Counted from the first letter of the stretch, positions 1 through 7,138 are shown. The stretch is 23,999 nucleotides of DNA from a bacterium (GCA_021780535.1 JAJXYN010000001.1:1-23999), one strand, 5' to 3'. Notes: generated from the letters alone by a model not told the origin. Numbers and translations are program-made.

Positions 1-57
1 GTTTTTCATATTTCTATTTTTTCATATTTCTATATTTATATATTTAAACTTGTTTTC

Positions 58-591
58 ATGAAAAGGTTTTATATTCCAATTTTTGCATTAATGTTATTTA
101 TTTCTGGTTGTGTTTCAAGTAATAATAAAAATCAAAATAATTTAATTGTTCAAGATAAAAGTAATATTCCTGTTAATATTATACCTTTGCCCACGAAAAA
201 TGTTATTAATAAAGTTGATGGACTTTCTAAAGATAGCCCACCTCAAACAACACCTCCTCAAAATAATAATAATTCTGTGATAGTAAATAAAATTGAAATT
301 GGTGTGGTTGATGTAAATAAAGAAAATTTTAAAAGTAATGCTTTGAAATGTAAAAAATCAAGTTTTTTTAATATTGATAGCAATATATATTTTAATGTAT
401 TAGAAAATATTAAAGATTCTTCTATGTGTGATATTGTATTTAGTAAATTTCAAAATAATTCTATGAATTATACTACTTGTTCTTTTTTGAAAAAAGATTT
501 ATCTTCAGATTTGTATGATTCTTTAATTAATGAAATGGGTAGTAGTTTTGATATAAAAGATATTACTAATAAAAACTGTATTTTTAAATAA
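58..591 (+). CDS. small putative lipoprotein, function unknown
   Basis: The 177-aa product starts with a short basic end and a hydrophobic stretch that finishes in a lipobox-like ISGC with Cys18. It is therefore probably exported and lipid-anchored by Lgt/LspA. After Cys18 comes a Ser/Asn/Gln/Pro-rich low-complexity stretch (to about residue 75), then a more ordered C-terminal part with four more cysteines (KC, SMC, TTC and the near-terminal NC). These could form disulfides outside the cell. I recognise no domain. The ATG at 58 is chosen because the signal sequence begins there; its leader is AT-only and holds two copies of a TTCATATTTCTAT-like unit. A strong hairpin terminator follows, so the gene appears to be a single unit or the last gene of one that begins outside the window. 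The export call is fairly safe; the function is open. Confidence 0.8.
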   Translation: MKRFYIPIFALMLFISGCVSSNNKNQNNLIVQDKSNIPVNIIPLPTKNVINKVDGLSKDSPPQTTPPQNNNNSVIVNKIEIGVVDVNKENFKSNALKCKKSSFFNIDSNIYFNVLENIKDSSMCDIVFSKFQNNSMNYTTCSFLKKDLSSDLYDSLINEMGSSFDIKDITNKNCIFK

Positions 592-610
592 AATTTTTTT
601 CTATATTCAA

Positions 611-640
611 AATATGCAAACATATTGTTTGCATATTTTT
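611..640 (+). terminator. Rho-independent terminator after the lipoprotein gene
   Basis: A perfect 11-bp stem (611-621 with 627-637) closes a 5-nt loop and runs into a short T tract. It lies 20 bases after the stop codon. The A-rich 5' flank would also let it work on the opposite strand. Confidence 0.85.
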
Positions 641-689
641 GTTTTGAAATATTATTGTTGATAAATATGTGTATAATATATTATTTTTA

Positions 690-698
690 TGTTATAAT
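690..698 (+). promoter_or_regulatory. extended -10 promoter for the RodZ-like gene
   Basis: TGTTATAAT is a full extended -10 (TGN-TATAAT), 46 bases before the ATG at 745. There is no good -35 at 17 bp, which extended -10 promoters tolerate. It lies downstream of the terminator at 611-640, as expected for the start of a new unit. A second TATAAT at 672-677 could be an alternative. Confidence 0.55.
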
Positions 699-744
699 GT
701 AATGAATTTGTATTAATTAATTGTAGAAAAATTGTTAATAAATT

Positions 745-1386
745 ATGACTTTAGATAAAATTTTAAAAAATATTAGACTATCAAAAAATCTTACCATAAA
801 AGAATTGTCTGATATTATATTTATTAGTGTTGATGATATAAAAGTATTAGAATCTGCTGATTTTTTAACTTTGTTATCGTCTAAAAATATTAATATTTTT
901 TTAAAAAAATATTCTAAATTTTTTAATTTAAGTTTTGGAAAATTGAAAAAATATATTAACAATAATAAATCTAATGCTTTTTATCAAAAAAGATTTTTTG
1001 TAAAAAAAATAAATCAAAACTTTTCTTTTTTTGGTTTTATGAAGTTTTTTACTGTTTTTACTGTTTTTATTGTTTTGTTTTTTTATATAGGAATTGAAAT
1101 TAGAAATAGATATAGTAAACCCGATTTATTTATTTCTAGTCCTCTTGATAATTATAATACGGGGAATAGGGAAGTTATTATAAAAGGCAAGACTATTAAA
1201 AATGCTAACGTTAAGATAAATGGTGATTTTGTATTAGTTGATCAATCTGGAAATTTTTCAAAAGATATATTGTTAAATGATGGATTAAATGTTATTAGAA
1301 TAAGTGCTGCAAAAGATAAGGGCTATGAAAATATTGTAGTTAAAAGAATTATTCTAGAAAAAGAGAAATTGAGTATGAGAGAGTGA
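745..1386 (+). CDS. RodZ-like membrane protein: N-terminal HTH, one TM, extracytoplasmic Ig-like domain
   Basis: The 213-aa product has three parts. Residues about 5-70 look like the HTH_25/RodZ helix-turn-helix fold (TLDKILKNIRLSKNLTIKEL, then helices ending near NLSFGKL). Residues about 96-117 are one transmembrane helix after a basic stretch. Residues about 128-205 are a small beta-rich domain of the Ig/glucodextranase-B type (SPLDNY, VIIKGKT, VDQSGNFS, GLNVIRI). RodZ proteins couple MreB to the cell-wall machinery, and family knowledge suggests a role in cell shape here. The position before recA recalls the Bacillus order ymfM(rodZ)-pgsA-cinA-recA with the middle genes missing. The stop is TGA, the only one among the clear genes here, which argues against a UGA recoding. 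The architecture is clear; the MreB link is inference. Confidence 0.75.
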   Translation: MTLDKILKNIRLSKNLTIKELSDIIFISVDDIKVLESADFLTLLSSKNINIFLKKYSKFFNLSFGKLKKYINNNKSNAFYQKRFFVKKINQNFSFFGFMKFFTVFTVFIVLFFYIGIEIRNRYSKPDLFISSPLDNYNTGNREVIIKGKTIKNANVKINGDFVLVDQSGNFSKDILLNDGLNVIRISAAKDKGYENIVVKRIILEKEKLSMRE

Positions 1387-1423
1387 GATATTTTGTATAA
1401 GATTAAATAATATTATTAAAATT

Positions 1424-1447
1424 CTGTGGGTTATCCACAGTTTTTTT
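1424..1447 (+). terminator. terminator between the RodZ-like gene and recA
   Basis: The stem CTGTGG/CCACAG (1424-1429 with 1435-1440) closes a 5-nt loop and is followed by seven Ts (1441-1447). The 3' side contains TTATCCACA (1431-1439), identical to the classical DnaA box, but the stem itself dictates most of that match. Confidence 0.7.
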
Positions 1448-1450
1448 AAT

Positions 1451-1504
1451 TAAAAATTAATCAGCTATCTGTTAGTATTATGATAAGTTAATTTTTAATA
1501 CTAA
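1451..1504 (+). promoter_or_regulatory. overlapping inverted repeats in the recA leader
   Basis: Two perfect inverted repeats lie just before recA. A 9-bp TTAGTATTA (1472-1480) pairs with TAATACTAA (1496-1504). A 10-bp TAAAAATTAA (1451-1460) pairs with TTAATTTTTA (1488-1497). They cross, so they could not both form as simple nested hairpins. The second arm of the first ends 5 bases before the ATG. A weak -10-like TATGAT lies at 1479-1484. It may be an operator or an RNA switch; no known LexA box consensus is evident. Confidence 0.4.
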
Positions 1505-1509
1505 AAGAT

Positions 1510-2616
1510 ATGGCAAAGGTTAAAAAAGATGAAGGTGTTTTGTCTAGTCCTAAAAACCAAGCTGTTAAAGCTGCTGTTGATATGATTAGAGAGAGATTTG
1601 GTGACGGATCTATTATGAGACTTGGAGAGAATACATCTATGAATGTTGATGTTGTTAGTTCTGGTTGTTTATCTCTTGATATGGCTCTTGGTGTTTTTGG
1701 TTATCCAAGGGGTAGAATAATTGAAATATTTGGCCCAGAATCTTCTGGTAAAACAACTCTTGCTCAACATGCTATTGCTGAAGTTCAAAAAGCTGGTGGC
1801 GTTGCTGCTTTTATTGATGCTGAACACGCACTAGATCCTGCTTATGCTAAGAAAATTGGTGTTGATGTTGAAAATCTTCTTATTTCTCAACCTGATTATG
1901 GTGAGCAAGCTTTAGATATTGTAGAAACTCTTGTTAGATCTAATGCTGTGGATATTATTGTTGTTGATTCTGTTGCAGCACTAACTCCAAAATCAGAACT
2001 TGATGGAGAGATGGGTGATTCTCATATGGGTCTTCAAGCAAGACTTATGAGTCAAGCTTTGAGAAAGCTTACTGCCATTTCTTCTAAGTCTAAAACAATT
2101 ATTATTTTTATTAATCAAATGCGTCAGAAAATTGGTGTGTTTTTTGGTAACCCAGAAACTACAACTGGAGGTAATGCTCTTAAGTTTTATGCTTCTGTTA
2201 GAATTGACATAAGAAGAAAAGCTCAAATTAAACAAGGAGAAAATATAATTGGTAATCAAGTAAAAGTTAAAATTGTTAAAAATAAAGTAGCTCCTCCTTT
2301 TGCTGAATGTGAATTTGATATTATGTATAATCAAGGAATATCTGTGGAAGGTGATGTTTTAAATATTGGAACCAATTTGGGTGTTGTAACAAAAGCTGGC
2401 AATTCGTATTCATTTAATGGTGAGAAACTTGGAGTTGGTAAAGAATCTACTAAGATGTTTTTGAAATCTAATCCTAATATTGTTAAAAATATAAAAGAAG
2501 AAGTTATAAAGAAAATGAAATCTGGTGAAGATATTGAAATGCCTGTTAGTCTTGATGAGTCTGATGATGTTAGTAGTGATAGTATTTTGGATGAAATGAT
2601 TTCTGAAGATAAATAA
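1510..2616 (+). CDS. recA: recombinase RecA
   Basis: This 368-aa protein is a full-length bacterial RecA, the ATP-dependent DNA strand-exchange protein of homologous repair and the SOS co-protease. Walker A GPESSGKT is at residues 75-82, and the Walker B region VDIIVVDSVAAL follows. Loop L1 is in ELDGEMGDSHMGLQARLMS. The L2/DNA-binding region reads INQMRQKIGVFFGNPETTTGG, then NALKFYASVR. The C-terminus is acidic (DESDDVSSDSILDEMISEDK), typical of the autoregulatory RecA tail. The N-terminal start at 1510 matches the usual RecA beginning, and the length fits the family. It is probably a single-gene unit: a terminator lies before it and another (2631-2661) right after. The inverted repeats at 1451-1504 are candidates for its control. 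No intein or frameshift is seen. Confidence 0.98.
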   Translation: MAKVKKDEGVLSSPKNQAVKAAVDMIRERFGDGSIMRLGENTSMNVDVVSSGCLSLDMALGVFGYPRGRIIEIFGPESSGKTTLAQHAIAEVQKAGGVAAFIDAEHALDPAYAKKIGVDVENLLISQPDYGEQALDIVETLVRSNAVDIIVVDSVAALTPKSELDGEMGDSHMGLQARLMSQALRKLTAISSKSKTIIIFINQMRQKIGVFFGNPETTTGGNALKFYASVRIDIRRKAQIKQGENIIGNQVKVKIVKNKVAPPFAECEFDIMYNQGISVEGDVLNIGTNLGVVTKAGNSYSFNGEKLGVGKESTKMFLKSNPNIVKNIKEEVIKKMKSGEDIEMPVSLDESDDVSSDSILDEMISEDK

Positions 2617-2619
2617 AGT

Positions 2620-2695
2620 TATACACATTTAAAAAAATCTCATTTATTTGAGATTTTTTTTATTTCTTAATATGAAATTAGTAGAAAAGTTAATT
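2620..2695 (+). repeat. dispersed ~76-bp repeat, copy A (behind recA)
   Basis: This stretch aligns without gaps to 19138-19213 with only about ten mismatches. Shared blocks are TATACACA, AAAAAAATCTCATTT, TTGAGATTTTTTT and TTAATATGAAATTAGTA. Both copies contain a terminator stem and sit directly behind a housekeeping gene (recA, tRNA-Leu). The similarity extends beyond the hairpin, so this is a true repeat and not two unrelated terminators. Confidence 0.8.
2631..2661 (+). terminator. Rho-independent terminator of recA
   Basis: A perfect 12-bp stem (2631-2642 with 2649-2660, core ATCTCA/TGAGAT) with a 6-nt loop and an 8-T run. It is part of the dispersed repeat. Confidence 0.85.
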
Positions 2696-2732
2696 TTGTA
2701 AAAAATTAAATTATGTATATTAAAAAGAGAAA

Positions 2733-2757
2733 TTTTAAAACTGAAAATTTAAAATTG
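2733..2757 (+). repeat. AAAACTGAAAA motif copy with self-complementary flanks
   Basis: ATTTTAAA (2732-2739) and TTTAAAAT (2748-2755) flank ACTG. The AAAACTGAAAA core recurs in both arms of the palindrome at 3514-3650 and at 6168-6178. It is probably a solo arm of that repeat family. It lies in the spacer between the recA terminator and the next gene, where nothing else is evident except AT-rich sequence. Confidence 0.45.
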
Positions 2758-2789
2758 TTTCTAAATTATTAATATTTTAATTTATTTAT

Positions 2790-3503
2790 ATGAAAAAAAA
2801 GATTCTAATTATTTCTATTTCTATTTTATTAATTTCATCTTTTTGTTTTGTTGTTTTTAGTAAAAATAAAGAGAAGATGAGTGTGAATAAATTGGAAGGA
2901 TATTCCGATGGAACGTCTGTACAGAAAAATATTTCCATTGGGACATCAACACGAGAAAATGTGGATCATAATACAATAGAGACAACACGATTTGATAAAA
3001 TTGTGATGCCTATAAAGAGTGATAAAATTGAGCCAGTGGCAAAAAAAGATAATAAAGATGTCCAAAAAATAGAAAATATAGGTTCTAAAGATATTATTGA
3101 TAAATTTAAATCTCTAGATCTAAATAATAATGTAATAAATAAAAATCAGAAAATTTTTATAAAAGATGATATTAATAATTTTGTTCAGATTTCTAATAAA
3201 GATATTGTTCGTGGCGAAATTTTAAATAATCAATGTATTTTAAATATTGTTTATAATAAATCTGAGTTATCTGTTTGTGATTTTGTAAGGAATGAATGTT
3301 CTGATTTGGGTTGTAAAAATTTTGATTGTTTGGAGTATAAAAATAATTGGTTTAAAATTTCTTATTATGGTGATTTTGTTGGTTCTGGCGATAAAGAATT
3401 GATATATAGAAATGAAAATGAAATTGTGATTGCGAATTTGGAATGTGATGATAAAACGAAAGAGGGGTATGATAATCCATTATTTGTTGATTTGGTGGAA
3501 TAA
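2790..3503 (+). CDS. membrane-anchored or secreted hypothetical protein
   Basis: The 237-aa product begins with a basic MKKK and a hydrophobic helix (about residues 4-24), so it is exported and probably N-terminally anchored. Residues about 30-125 are a hydrophilic Lys/Asp/Asn-rich linker. The C-terminal half (about 130-237) is more structured. It has six cysteines in about 80 residues (NQC, SVC, NEC, LGC, FDC, LEC) and an aromatic stretch NNWFKISYYGDF. The six cysteines could form three disulfides. I recognise no family. The linker-coding part uses codons such as CCG, ACG, CAC and CGA more than neighbouring genes do, which may only reflect its low-complexity content. It lies between two members of the AAAACTGAAAA repeat family. 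Confidence 0.75.
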   Translation: MKKKILIISISILLISSFCFVVFSKNKEKMSVNKLEGYSDGTSVQKNISIGTSTRENVDHNTIETTRFDKIVMPIKSDKIEPVAKKDNKDVQKIENIGSKDIIDKFKSLDLNNNVINKNQKIFIKDDINNFVQISNKDIVRGEILNNQCILNIVYNKSELSVCDFVRNECSDLGCKNFDCLEYKNNWFKISYYGDFVGSGDKELIYRNENEIVIANLECDDKTKEGYDNPLFVDLVE

Positions 3504-3513
3504 AAAATAAAAA

Positions 3514-3650
3514 CCAAAACTGAAAAATTCAAAATAAATCCAAATTTTAAATATCAAATTTTAAAACACTATATATTTGTATTTTGTTTTGAAATTTAAA
3601 ATTCGTGCTTTAAAATTGTTTTTAAATTTTCGGTTTTTCAGTTTTAAAAT
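3514..3650. repeat. ~137-bp imperfect palindromic element
   Basis: The left arm begins CCAAAACTGAAAAATTC and the right arm, on the other strand, begins TTTTAAAACTGAAAAACCG. The arms stay alignable inward through AATTTTAAA and AAATTTTAAA blocks for about 50 bp, leaving a short AT centre near 3565-3590. This fits a MITE-like or REP-like non-coding element filling most of the spacer between two exported-protein genes. Solo copies of the core occur at 2733-2757 and 6164-6190. The transcribed RNA would form a very long hairpin and could terminate or stabilise transcripts. No transposase is in the window. Confidence 0.65.
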
Positions 3651-3680
3651 TATTACTTTAATTATTAATAAATTATTTTT

Positions 3681-6161
3681 ATGAAATTTAAACTTCTACT
3701 TCTAATTATTCTTTTTTTTCTATTTTTTAATACTTCTTTTGCTAAAATTCTTGATATTCCTTTTATTTCTCAAGTTCTGCCTGGTGATTGGAATTCTACT
3801 TTGAATTGTGGGCAGACTAGTTATTATATGGCTGATAAATTTTTATCTGATAATTCTGTTTTGGACTCTGAAGATATTAAAAAAATTGATGATTTTCTTT
3901 ATAATGAATTTTCTGATCCTGTTCGTAATTATAATGGTTATTATACTAACATTACTAAACTTAAATCTGTTGCTGAGAATTTTGGCAATTATACAGATGT
4001 TTTTATTCATAAGTCTTCTGATGATTTTGAATCTATTAAAAATGAGATTGATAGTGGTAATTTAATTATTCCTCTTGTTAGAATTTCTATGAAACTAGAT
4101 AAAGATGGACATTTTATGTTGATGACTGGTTTTGATGAAAAATATGTTTATTTTAATGATCCTGGTAAAACTTTTGGTAAAAATAAAGAATATTTAATAG
4201 ATGATTTTTTAAATGTATGGAAAAGCGAAAATTATAATTATCTTTTATTGAAAAAGAAAATAACACCAGTTTTAAATAATGGAGTAGAAACACAAATTGT
4301 GTTACCCGTACAAGAAGTAATGAAACCTACTCAAATTATTCCAAAAGCACAAAATATGTATGCATCGGCACCGGTTTTGTTTTTTACTGATGTTGTGTCT
4401 AAGATTGCTTTATCTGCTGGTGCTATTGCTTCTAATGTTTCTAGTATTGTGTCTAGTATTATTTCTAACCAAAACCAGACGGCAGATTTAAGTCCTGTGG
4501 TTATTCCTGAACCTGTTGTTGGTTATGGATATGGTGATAATACAAGCCCACCTTCGCAAAATGCTACGGCTGGCGAAGGAGGTGGCTCTAGTAATGTTGT
4601 TTATCTCCCAGAATTTGAATTTAAGAATAATTATAAAGAAAATAAATTAGTAATACCTTTAGAATTTAATTTTTTTAATGTTGCCACGGATTCTTCTAAA
4701 TATTATTTTCAAATGGATTATAAGATAAACAAAGATGGTATTTGGAATAATTTATTTAATAATTATAATTCTAATTATTATAAATATTATGTGAAAACTA
4801 ATAATGATACTTATTATTTTAGATTGAGAGTTTGTGATCTTAATAATTATTGTTCTACTTATAAAGAGATTTCTCAAAAGGTTTATTTAGTTCCAGCTAG
4901 TGATATGACTCTGATTGGTTATGATGGAAATGATGTGGTTCTTGATAGGCCAGAATATTTTAATATTTGTTTTGATATTGATCCTGACCAAATCGTTCTT
5001 ATTACTAAGGGGACTGTTATAAAATTAACTCCTTATTGCACAATGTCTATAAAAGGATTTTTATTTGCAATGGGGGAGCCTGATTCTAGAATAAAGATTA
5101 CTGCTACTTCTAGTGCATATCAGAATTATTGGTCTTTTATAAAATTTGAAAATAGTTTTGGATCAATTTTAAATAATGTTGATGTTACGTATGGTGGTTA
5201 TTATGCTCCAAAAGGATATACGTATCCGCAATTTATAATTGATAATAGTATAGTTACTTTAAATAATGTAAATTTCTCTGATTCTATGGCACAAAGCGCT
5301 GTTTATGTCCAAAATAATTCTGCTTTTTATATGTTAAATTCTTCTATAAAAGACTCTAAATCTTATCCTGGTGTTGTTGTGAAAGAATCTATTGGTGTTT
5401 TAGATAATAATGTTTTTGATAAAAATTTATTCGGTATATCTTTATATGATGTTGATGATAGATTAACTGTTAGTAATAATAAAATTTCTAATAGCTATTT
5501 TTACCCTATATATGGAGAGAATATTTTTTGTAATATTAAAGATAATTTATTTATAAGTAATAAATATAATATTATATTTCAAGATATAAATTTAAATAAA
5601 ATTGGAGAATATACTTTAAAAAAGAATGTTTATGAAATTAGAAATGCTAATATTGGTATTGGTTCTGTGCTTAATATAGAAAATGGTTCTGTTTTTAAGT
5701 TTGAAAAAAATAATGGCAATATTAATGTTTATGGAGTTATAAAAGCTGCCGGAACGGCTAGTAATCCTATAGTATTTACGTCTGTAAATGATAATGAATA
5801 TGGAGGGGTCGTTAATAATAATTCTTCTACTATTCCTGTAAATGGAGATTGGTTTGGTGTTAATTTGAATGGTGTTTCTAATGGCTCTGTATTTAAAAAT
5901 TGTATTTTTAGATATGGTGGGTATTATAATTCTCAATTATCTGGGATGATTAATATTGAAGGATCATCTAATGTTGATATTTCTGATTCTTCTTTTGAAA
6001 AATCTTATAATGGAATCAAAATAAATAATTCAAATAATATTAATGTTGAAAATTGTAGTATTAAAAATAATTTTTATGGAATTGTGGTTAATGCTTCTTC
6101 CGGTGTTACTTTAAAAAATAATTATTATAAGGGAAATTTGGTGAATGAAATGGTGAATTAA
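3681..6161 (+). CDS. exported C39-like cysteine peptidase fused to a right-handed beta-helix
   Basis: The 826-aa product has a signal peptide (about residues 1-21, ending NTSFA). Residues about 23-190 resemble the Peptidase_C39_2 papain-like fold. NCGQTS carries the likely nucleophile Cys43, DGHFMLMTGF supplies His144, and FNDPGK has the Asn159/Asp160 typical of the third catalytic position. A Pro/Ser/Ala/Gly-rich linker (about 195-305) follows. Residues about 310-400 look like a beta-sandwich-type segment. From about 410 to the end run short repeated beta-strands with N-rich turns (NNVDVTYGG, NNVNFSDS, NISNSYF-like, ENCSIKNNFYGI), characteristic of parallel beta-helix (NosD/pectate-lyase-like) folds. 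All of this lies outside the membrane. It may be a surface hydrolase or adhesin acting on peptides or cell wall of itself or a host. The C39 substrate is unknown: there is no ABC transporter fused, so bacteriocin-leader processing is not implied. Confidence 0.8.
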   Translation: MKFKLLLLIILFFLFFNTSFAKILDIPFISQVLPGDWNSTLNCGQTSYYMADKFLSDNSVLDSEDIKKIDDFLYNEFSDPVRNYNGYYTNITKLKSVAENFGNYTDVFIHKSSDDFESIKNEIDSGNLIIPLVRISMKLDKDGHFMLMTGFDEKYVYFNDPGKTFGKNKEYLIDDFLNVWKSENYNYLLLKKKITPVLNNGVETQIVLPVQEVMKPTQIIPKAQNMYASAPVLFFTDVVSKIALSAGAIASNVSSIVSSIISNQNQTADLSPVVIPEPVVGYGYGDNTSPPSQNATAGEGGGSSNVVYLPEFEFKNNYKENKLVIPLEFNFFNVATDSSKYYFQMDYKINKDGIWNNLFNNYNSNYYKYYVKTNNDTYYFRLRVCDLNNYCSTYKEISQKVYLVPASDMTLIGYDGNDVVLDRPEYFNICFDIDPDQIVLITKGTVIKLTPYCTMSIKGFLFAMGEPDSRIKITATSSAYQNYWSFIKFENSFGSILNNVDVTYGGYYAPKGYTYPQFIIDNSIVTLNNVNFSDSMAQSAVYVQNNSAFYMLNSSIKDSKSYPGVVVKESIGVLDNNVFDKNLFGISLYDVDDRLTVSNNKISNSYFYPIYGENIFCNIKDNLFISNKYNIIFQDINLNKIGEYTLKKNVYEIRNANIGIGSVLNIENGSVFKFEKNNGNINVYGVIKAAGTASNPIVFTSVNDNEYGGVVNNNSSTIPVNGDWFGVNLNGVSNGSVFKNCIFRYGGYYNSQLSGMINIEGSSNVDISDSSFEKSYNGIKINNSNNINVENCSIKNNFYGIVVNASSGVTLKNNYYKGNLVNEMVN

Positions 6162-6163
6162 AA

Positions 6164-6190
6164 TTAAAAACTGAAAAATTTAAAACAAGT
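6164..6190 (+). repeat. AAAACTGAAAA motif copy behind the peptidase gene
   Basis: TTAAAAACTGAAAAATTTAA begins three bases after the stop codon. It matches the arms of the palindrome at 3514-3650 on the same strand as the left arm. It could be a degenerate or solo element, but the AT-rich composition makes part of the match cheap. Confidence 0.4.
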
Positions 6191-6213
6191 TTAATTTTTT
6201 AATTATTATATTA

Positions 6214-6242
6214 TTGAATACTAATGTTTTTTAATGTATAAT
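6214..6242 (+). promoter_or_regulatory. promoter of the H-domain protein gene
   Basis: TTGAAT (6214-6219), a 17-bp spacer and a consensus TATAAT (6237-6242) form a good sigma-70-type promoter, 32 bases before the ATG at 6275. Confidence 0.7.
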
Positions 6243-6274
6243 TTGGGCGTAAATTTTAATTGTAATTATTTTTT

Positions 6275-7138
6275 ATGACGTCCAATCAAGAAAATTTTTT
6301 GAATTTAATTAAAACTGAGAAGGTTTGTGTTATGATAGCTCCTTCTTTTGTTATTGATTTTGAATATCCTGCTATTGTTTCTATGATTAAAAAACTTGGA
6401 GTTTCTATGGTTACAGAGCTTACTTTTGGAGCTAAGATAACAAATGTTCATTATACTGAATATATACAAGACCATCCTGACCAAAAATATTATATAGCTT
6501 CTCCGTGCCCTATGATTGTTTCTATAATTAAAGCGCAATATAAAGAATTGATTAAATATCTTGTCCCTGTTTGTTCTCCTATGGGTTGCCAAGCTAAAAT
6601 TTTAAATAAAATTTATCCTGATTATAAAATTGTTTTTATATCTCCTTGTCGTGCTAAACAAACTATAGAAGCAAAAGAATACAAAGATATAATAGCAGAA
6701 ACTTTAACATTTAAAGAATTGAAAGAATTATTTGATCAATATGGTATTAAAGAAAATGATTTTGAAAATTCTGATGAAAAGTTTGATTCAATAATAGAGA
6801 GCACCACTAAGATTTATCCTATTTCCGGTGGTCTTGCTAAATCTGCTGGACTTTCTAATTTTATAAAAGAAGAAGAAATATTAATTGATGATGGTATTAT
6901 TAAAGTTAAAAATATTTTGAATGAAATTAAAAATGGAACTACAAAATATAGATTTTTTGACTTATTGAATTGTAATGGTGGATGTATTGGTGGAGCTGAT
7001 TTAAATAATAAAGCTTTAACGAATGACGAAAAAAAATCCAAAATATTAAACTACAAACAACAAATGGAAAAAATTATACATGATTACAAAAATCATTCTC
7101 ATGATGTTGAAGATGTAGATTTTAGTAGAAAATTTTAA
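6275..7138 (+). CDS. stand-alone [FeFe]-hydrogenase H-domain-like protein
   Basis: The 287-aa product matches the catalytic (Fe_hyd_lg_C) domain of [FeFe] hydrogenases, with all three H-cluster loops. L1 reads ASPCPM (Cys78) where active enzymes have TSCCPxW. L2 reads SPCRAKQTIE (Cys125), matching PCxxK. L3 reads LLNCNGGCIGG (Cys233, Cys237), matching MACxxGCxxGG. CSPMGCQAK (100-108) fits the SPMxxxGxxxK loop and GGLAKSAG fits the HydS-type segment. So the four cysteines that hold the [4Fe-4S]/di-iron cluster are kept, but the proton-transfer Cys before the first of them is Pro77. The N-terminal ferredoxin domains and the small-subunit tail are absent, as are PAS or SpoIIE modules. That resembles sensory or divergent (HydS/group C-D-like) proteins more than a turnover enzyme. 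No maturases (HydE/F/G) are visible nearby. It is a single-gene unit with its own promoter and a strong hairpin behind it. The family call is firm; the function is open. Confidence 0.85.
   Translation: MTSNQENFLNLIKTEKVCVMIAPSFVIDFEYPAIVSMIKKLGVSMVTELTFGAKITNVHYTEYIQDHPDQKYYIASPCPMIVSIIKAQYKELIKYLVPVCSPMGCQAKILNKIYPDYKIVFISPCRAKQTIEAKEYKDIIAETLTFKELKELFDQYGIKENDFENSDEKFDSIIESTTKIYPISGGLAKSAGLSNFIKEEEILIDDGIIKVKNILNEIKNGTTKYRFFDLLNCNGGCIGGADLNNKALTNDEKKSKILNYKQQMEKIIHDYKNHSHDVEDVDFSRKF

Noticed and set aside
735..962. Minus-strand open frame opposite the RodZ-like gene
   Set aside because: It is antisense to a gene with clear domains, has no plausible start context and is rich in Phe/Lys/Ile as expected from AT-rich shadow frames. 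The same holds for other antisense frames (for example 1993-2334, 5616-5936, 9360-9599, 14944-15288, 21709-22239).
1384..1386. UGA recoded as glycine (code 25)
   Set aside because: UGA terminates the RodZ-like gene at a sensible place, and recA, virB4 and rsmE contain no in-frame UGA at conserved Gly positions, which are all GGN.
2790..3503. Homology between the 177-aa and 237-aa exported proteins
   Set aside because: Both are Asn/Lys-rich with several cysteines, but the cysteine spacing and flanking residues do not align.
3514..3650. CRISPR array
   Set aside because: The repeats are inverted and not regularly spaced, with no unique spacers and no cas genes in the window.
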